Source: Molanna angustata
Taxonomy: Eukaryota; Arthropoda; Insecta; Trichoptera; Molannidae
Reading direction: 5' to 3'
DNA length: 64,000 nt
Assembly: GCA_963576475.1 (NCBI GenBank)
Contig: OY754964.1
Coordinates: forward strand, 1,252,001-1,316,000
Under the pieces are notes generated by a model. It was given only the letters and a program-made list of their open reading frames with translations. It searched no databases and was not told where the DNA came from. Positions 62,515-64,000 of the stretch are shown piece after piece (position 1 is the first letter of the stretch; each line of letters begins with the position of its first letter). A program made the translations under genes and the position numbers.

Positions 62515-62662
62515 CTCTGAGTCAAATTAAAAACGCTGTTCGTTATCGCCAAGCGATATGCAATTTTTTTTTCTTTAATAACGAATAACAAACGTCAAAT
62601 TCCATACCTACAAAAAAATAGCTCTTGGCGATAACGAACAGCGTTTTCAATTTGACTCAGGG
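62515..62662. mobile_element. palindromic MITE, copy 1
   Basis: The left end GAGTCAAATTAAAAACGCTG continues TTCGTTATCGCCAAGCG, and the right end is the near-exact complement ending CAATTTGACTC. The family is shared with 63226-63407. Confidence 0.85.
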
Positions 62663-62664
62663 GC

Positions 62665-63225
62665 CTTATAATAATAATAATAATAATAAAACATTTATTG
62701 AGATGAAAAAAAGAAGCTATGTTGCAGGAAGACAAACCCCCAGCAGCTGATTTTCAGCATGCTTATATATTACAATGTAAGTACAAAAAATGCTTCAAAG
62801 CAAAAAACGAAACATAGCAAAAATGAACTCATATACACACATTTATTCATACACACCCACACATATACATAAATACACAAATTCTTACATACTTCACACT
62901 ATGATTGCGAGGCCAGAAGCATTGACAATTCTCCTTAAAAAATAGTTTTTTTCCACTGCTTTTAGAGGTGGAGGCAAGTCATTCTAGCATTTTGTTTTTA
63001 TACATACAGTTATCGAAAAACAAGCGAGCGCAAAATGAGGTTTTTTTTTTACAACAGGCAACAATAACATCACACATAGTGAAGCTATGGGGTTCATCAC
63101 CCATTCTGAATGTGGCGCCTTTTCGGATGAGACGAGACTGGTGTGTGTAAATACACGCATGTGTATTCGTGCTTACCCTTTTAAGGTAATGCGCACCCGC
63201 ACAACTGTAGCTGGTTACCCCACAT
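62665..63225 (-). mobile_element. LINE-type 3' region between two MITEs
   Basis: It begins with an (ATA)n/ACATTTATTGAGATGAAAAA tract similar to 44380, and contains TGAAGCTATGGGGTTCATCA and ATTCTGAATGTGGCGCC, which recur at 59920 and 30865 in diverged form. This is typical of a non-coding LINE 3' region, read on the - strand. No conserved domain is visible in either strand's short frames. Confidence 0.45.
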
Positions 63226-63407
63226 TGCCCCCAAGTCAAATTGAAAACGCTGTTCGTTATCGCCAAGCGCTAATTTTTTTTGTATGGGATTTGACGTTTG
63301 TTGTTTGTTATTGTAGAAAAAATTTCTACAACAAACGTCAAATCACATACAAAAAAAAATAGCGCTTGGCGATAACGAACAGCGTTTTCAATTTGACTCA
63401 GGGCCAA
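63226..63407. mobile_element. palindromic MITE, copy 2
   Basis: AAGTCAAATTGAAAACGCTG and TTCGTTATCGCCAAGCGC are mirrored at the right end, and the centre GTAGAAAAAATTTCTAC is itself a palindrome. Its arms match copy 1 closely and are even better preserved. Confidence 0.88.
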
Positions 63408-63599
63408 TGTATGTATATGCCGTAATGGTATGTATGTAACTAAAGCTACCTACTATGTAACATCAAATCAATCTGAAGAAATTTTTTTAATTTTATTTTT
63501 TTATTTTATTGATACCTATATAGAATCAACTGCTTATAATAGTATTGAAAAAGGTATATTAATTTATAAATTACATTTCAACAAAGTAGATATATTTTT

Positions 63600-63781
63600 T
63601 TTATTAAAAAAAAAAATGAATGTGTCCTTGTTAAACAAGTAAATTTACATCTTCCTACATTCCCTAAATTAAGCATAAACGCTTGTGCTATATAGGTGAA
63701 CGAAATCGGTCGAGGCAGGATTCGAACTCGCGACCGCTGGATTACTAAACCAGCGCGCTAACCGCTCTGCCATCGACCCAT
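63600..63781 (-). mobile_element. SINE with tRNA-Thr(AGT)-like head, second copy
   Basis: On the - strand the head pairs GGTCGA with TCGACC, has the loop TTAGTAA (anticodon AGT) and the B box GAGTTCGAATCC, then the same body (TTCGTTCACCTATATAGCAC) and an AAGGACA-type end with a T-rich tail as at 1490-1682. The head is a slightly better cloverleaf here. A real tRNA gene is possible but less likely, given the shared body. Confidence 0.72.
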
Positions 63782-64000
63782 CTAATTAGGTTAAATATTT
63801 AAAAATCGCTGGAGGGAGAAAAAAAATGTTACAATGAAGAAGAGAAGCAATAAAAAAAAACGAGTGGGTTGAGGCCAACGCTAAACTCCTCACTAACAAG
63901 TCATTCTATAAATGATTCAAATTTTGTATGGAAAATATTCAGCATTTTCATGAAATGAGTTTGATAAATTGTTTTTTATTAAAATATTTTATTATGAAAA
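63782..64000. other. AT-rich window edge
   Basis: Nothing recognisable. Confidence 0.4.

Larger units (their letters stand above)
49183..64000. other. repeat-rich region upstream of the recognised phosphodiesterase exons
   Basis: This should contain intron and possibly 5' exons of the phosphodiesterase, but no GAF-A or N-terminal exon could be recognised. Most of it is explained by the mobile elements listed separately. The stretches 50790-51380, 54790-55440, 55520-56080, 57800-58750, 60020-61350 and 61880-62510 show nothing I can name. Confidence 0.5.

Overview
This window is nuclear DNA from an insect, most likely a moth or butterfly. The evidence is AT-rich introns, genes split into many short exons with GT-AG borders, a Helitron with the 5' and 3' ends common in Lepidoptera, several tRNA-headed SINEs, and many 5'-truncated LINE fragments. 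There is no bacterial gene organisation. Species assignment is inference.

Two protein genes are supported, facing each other. On the + strand (3639-11406) are the last three exons of macoilin, a coiled-coil ER membrane protein; its upstream exons lie left of the window or are not recognisable in it. On the - strand (33090-49182) are 13 consecutive exons of a GAF-domain cyclic nucleotide phosphodiesterase of the PDE5/PDE6 type (Drosophila Pde6-like). They run from the middle of GAF-A, through GAF-B and the complete HD catalytic domain, to a stop codon. The 5' exons should lie above 49182 but were not identified with confidence. All splice borders were read by eye, and the phases join without a conflict in both genes.

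The rest is repeats. Region 1-3372 holds a MITE split by a hAT-like element that itself carries a tRNA-Thr-headed SINE, then a 1-kb array of a 44-bp unit. The last macoilin intron holds a 3.7-kb array of about 160-bp units with alternating lengths, and a 57-bp array. The 21.7 kb between the stop codons (11407-33089) has SINEs, a TTAA-flanked element, a long palindrome, and broken LINE endonuclease and reverse-transcriptase pieces; one endonuclease piece is expanded into 19 copies of a 23-bp unit. The phosphodiesterase introns hold a TIR element, a piggyBac-like TTAA element, a Helitron, a roughly 460-bp TA tract closed by inverted flanks, a Harbinger-like MITE with a TAA duplication, and a LINE fragment filling a whole short intron. 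From 49183 to 64000 are more LINEs, a 530-bp fold-back palindrome, a second TTAA element with a GC-rich insertion, and paired MITEs.

I found no convincing new multi-gene system. The most interesting items are the dimeric satellite array, an AG/GTGAGT junction at a macoilin exon start, the TTAA-flanked palindromic family, a 214-bp GC-rich insertion with a 13-bp target duplication, and a coding-like island with a consensus donor near 58.9 kb.
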